Shown here: in pieces, positions 12,011 through 12,457 of the stretch | Layout: each line of letters starts with the position of its first letter | Numbering within the stretch: position 1 is the first letter of the stretch | Assembly: GCA_021161645.1 (NCBI GenBank) | Contig: JAGHAC010000042.1 | Location: 1-12,457, forward strand | Direction of reading: 5' to 3' | DNA length: 12,457 bases | DNA from: a bacterium | GTDB lineage: Bacteria > Patescibacteriota > Minisyncoccia > Minisyncoccales > PEYH01 | The notes under the pieces: generated by a model | Database searches by the model: none | Told to the model about the DNA's origin: nothing | The model's input: only the letters and a program-made list of their open reading frames with translations | Translations under genes and position numbers: made by a program

Positions 12011-12014
12011 AAAT

Positions 12015-12042
12015 TTTTTAACTTTTAACTTTAAACTTTGAA
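12015..12042 (+). repeat. Heptad array CTTTTAA before rpsH
   Basis: Four 7-nt words, TTTTTAA, CTTTTAA, CTTTAAA and CTTTGAA, lie in the 41-nt rpsN-rpsH spacer, a degenerate relative of the array before rpsN. Confidence 0.7.
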
Positions 12043-12051
12043 TTTACTATT

Positions 12052-12444
12052 ATGATGACTGATCCAATATCCGACATGTTAATAAGAATTAAAAATGCGC
12101 AAGCGGTGAAACATCTAACCGTTGATGTTCCTTATTCTCGAATTAAATATCAGATAGCTCTTATTTTGGAAAGAGAAGGTTTTGTTGAAAAAGTGGAAAA
12201 GAAATTCAGGCGCAATAAAAGAATTATTAAAATCTTTTTGAAATACGAAAACCAGGAACCAAAAATAGTTAATATAAAAAGAGTTTCCAAGTCAGGGAGA
12301 AGAGTTTATTTGCCCTATAAAAAAATTAGAGCTCCAAAAGGAGGGTATGGAATTGCAATAATTTCAACATCTCAAGGATTAATAACAGATAAAGAAGCAA
12401 GGAAAAGAAAGTTGGGAGGAGAAATATTGTGTGAGGTATGGTAA
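12052..12444 (+). CDS. rpsH: Small ribosomal subunit protein uS8 (S8)
   Basis: uS8 binds the central domain of 16S rRNA (helix 21) and in E. coli also represses the spc operon by binding its mRNA near rplE. The 130-residue product is complete: TDPISDMLIRIKNAQ (3-17), YSRIKYQIALILEREGFV (28-45), IKIFLKYE (59-66), VSKSGRRVYLPYKKIR (78-93), GIAIISTSQGLITDKEARKR (99-118) and the typical end GGEILCEVW. Two adjacent ATGs (12052 and 12055) fit; the first is given. A possible next start, ATG at 12438, overlaps its stop but only 20 nt remain in the window. Confidence 0.97.
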   Translation: MMTDPISDMLIRIKNAQAVKHLTVDVPYSRIKYQIALILEREGFVEKVEKKFRRNKRIIKIFLKYENQEPKIVNIKRVSKSGRRVYLPYKKIRAPKGGYGIAIISTSQGLITDKEARKRKLGGEILCEVW

Positions 12445-12457
12445 GAAAGAAAATTAA

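Noticed and set aside
12438..12457. ATG overlapping the rpsH stop as the start of the next gene (rplF expected)
   Set aside because: Only 20 nt remain; the first codons (MVRKKI) do not resemble the usual uL6 opening, so no call is possible.

Overview
The window is one long stretch of the bacterial str-S10-spc ribosomal-protein cluster. Everything reads on the + strand: 21 complete genes, 20 of them recognisable translation genes and one unrecognised small protein. The order is rpsL, rpsG, fusA, a 103-residue hypothetical, tuf, rpsJ, then rplC, rplD, rplW, rplB, rpsS, rplV, rpsC, rplP, rpmC, rpsQ, rplN, rplX, rplE, rpsN and rpsH. No gene of the usual order up to rpsH is missing. The DNA is AT-rich (GC in the mid-thirties percent by eye). 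Stops are TAA 17 times, TAG 3 times and TGA once (rpmC), so TGA is a real stop and the code looks like table 11.

The protein variants are bacterial: 20 start sites almost without Shine-Dalgarno sequences, zinc-type uS14, uL24 with two CxxC pairs, a long-loop uS12, and lysine/glutamate-rich tails on uL22, uL23 and uS17. Together with AT richness and short word-repeat spacers this suggests an uncultivated, reduced-genome bacterium of the Patescibacteria/CPR (Parcubacteria-like). That placement is an inference from style, not a phylogeny.

Region 1 (1-5257) is a str-type unit with a good promoter in front of rpsL (TTGACA, 17 nt, TAGTTT). It carries uS12, uS7, EF-G, the hypothetical protein, EF-Tu (with a second good promoter just upstream) and uS10. 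Region 2 (5258-5429) is the longest spacer, 172 nt. It holds a perfect hairpin that looks like an intrinsic terminator, and a weaker promoter-like pair almost abutting the rplC start. The usual S10 operon is therefore probably split, with rpsJ left on the str side. Region 3 (5430-12444) is the S10/spc run from uL3 to uS8. Genes there are mostly 2-42 nt apart, and four junctions have exactly 4 nt between stop and ATG. The one larger gap (135 nt, before rplP) is filled with repeats.

The most unusual signals are not genes. (1) 19 of 21 start codons are immediately preceded by T, while only rpsL has a visible Shine-Dalgarno-like word. (2) Many spacers are arrays of 7-nt words, different from spacer to spacer. 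One family (CTCAAAA/CGCAAAA) occurs in both orientations around rpsC and has also become the coding DNA of the uL22 C-terminal tail. (3) The fusA-tuf intergene encodes a small protein with a Phd/YefM-like N-terminal strand signature, a disordered middle and an acidic-hydrophobic C-terminus resembling the SSB tail. No gene-free stretch exceeds 300 bases.
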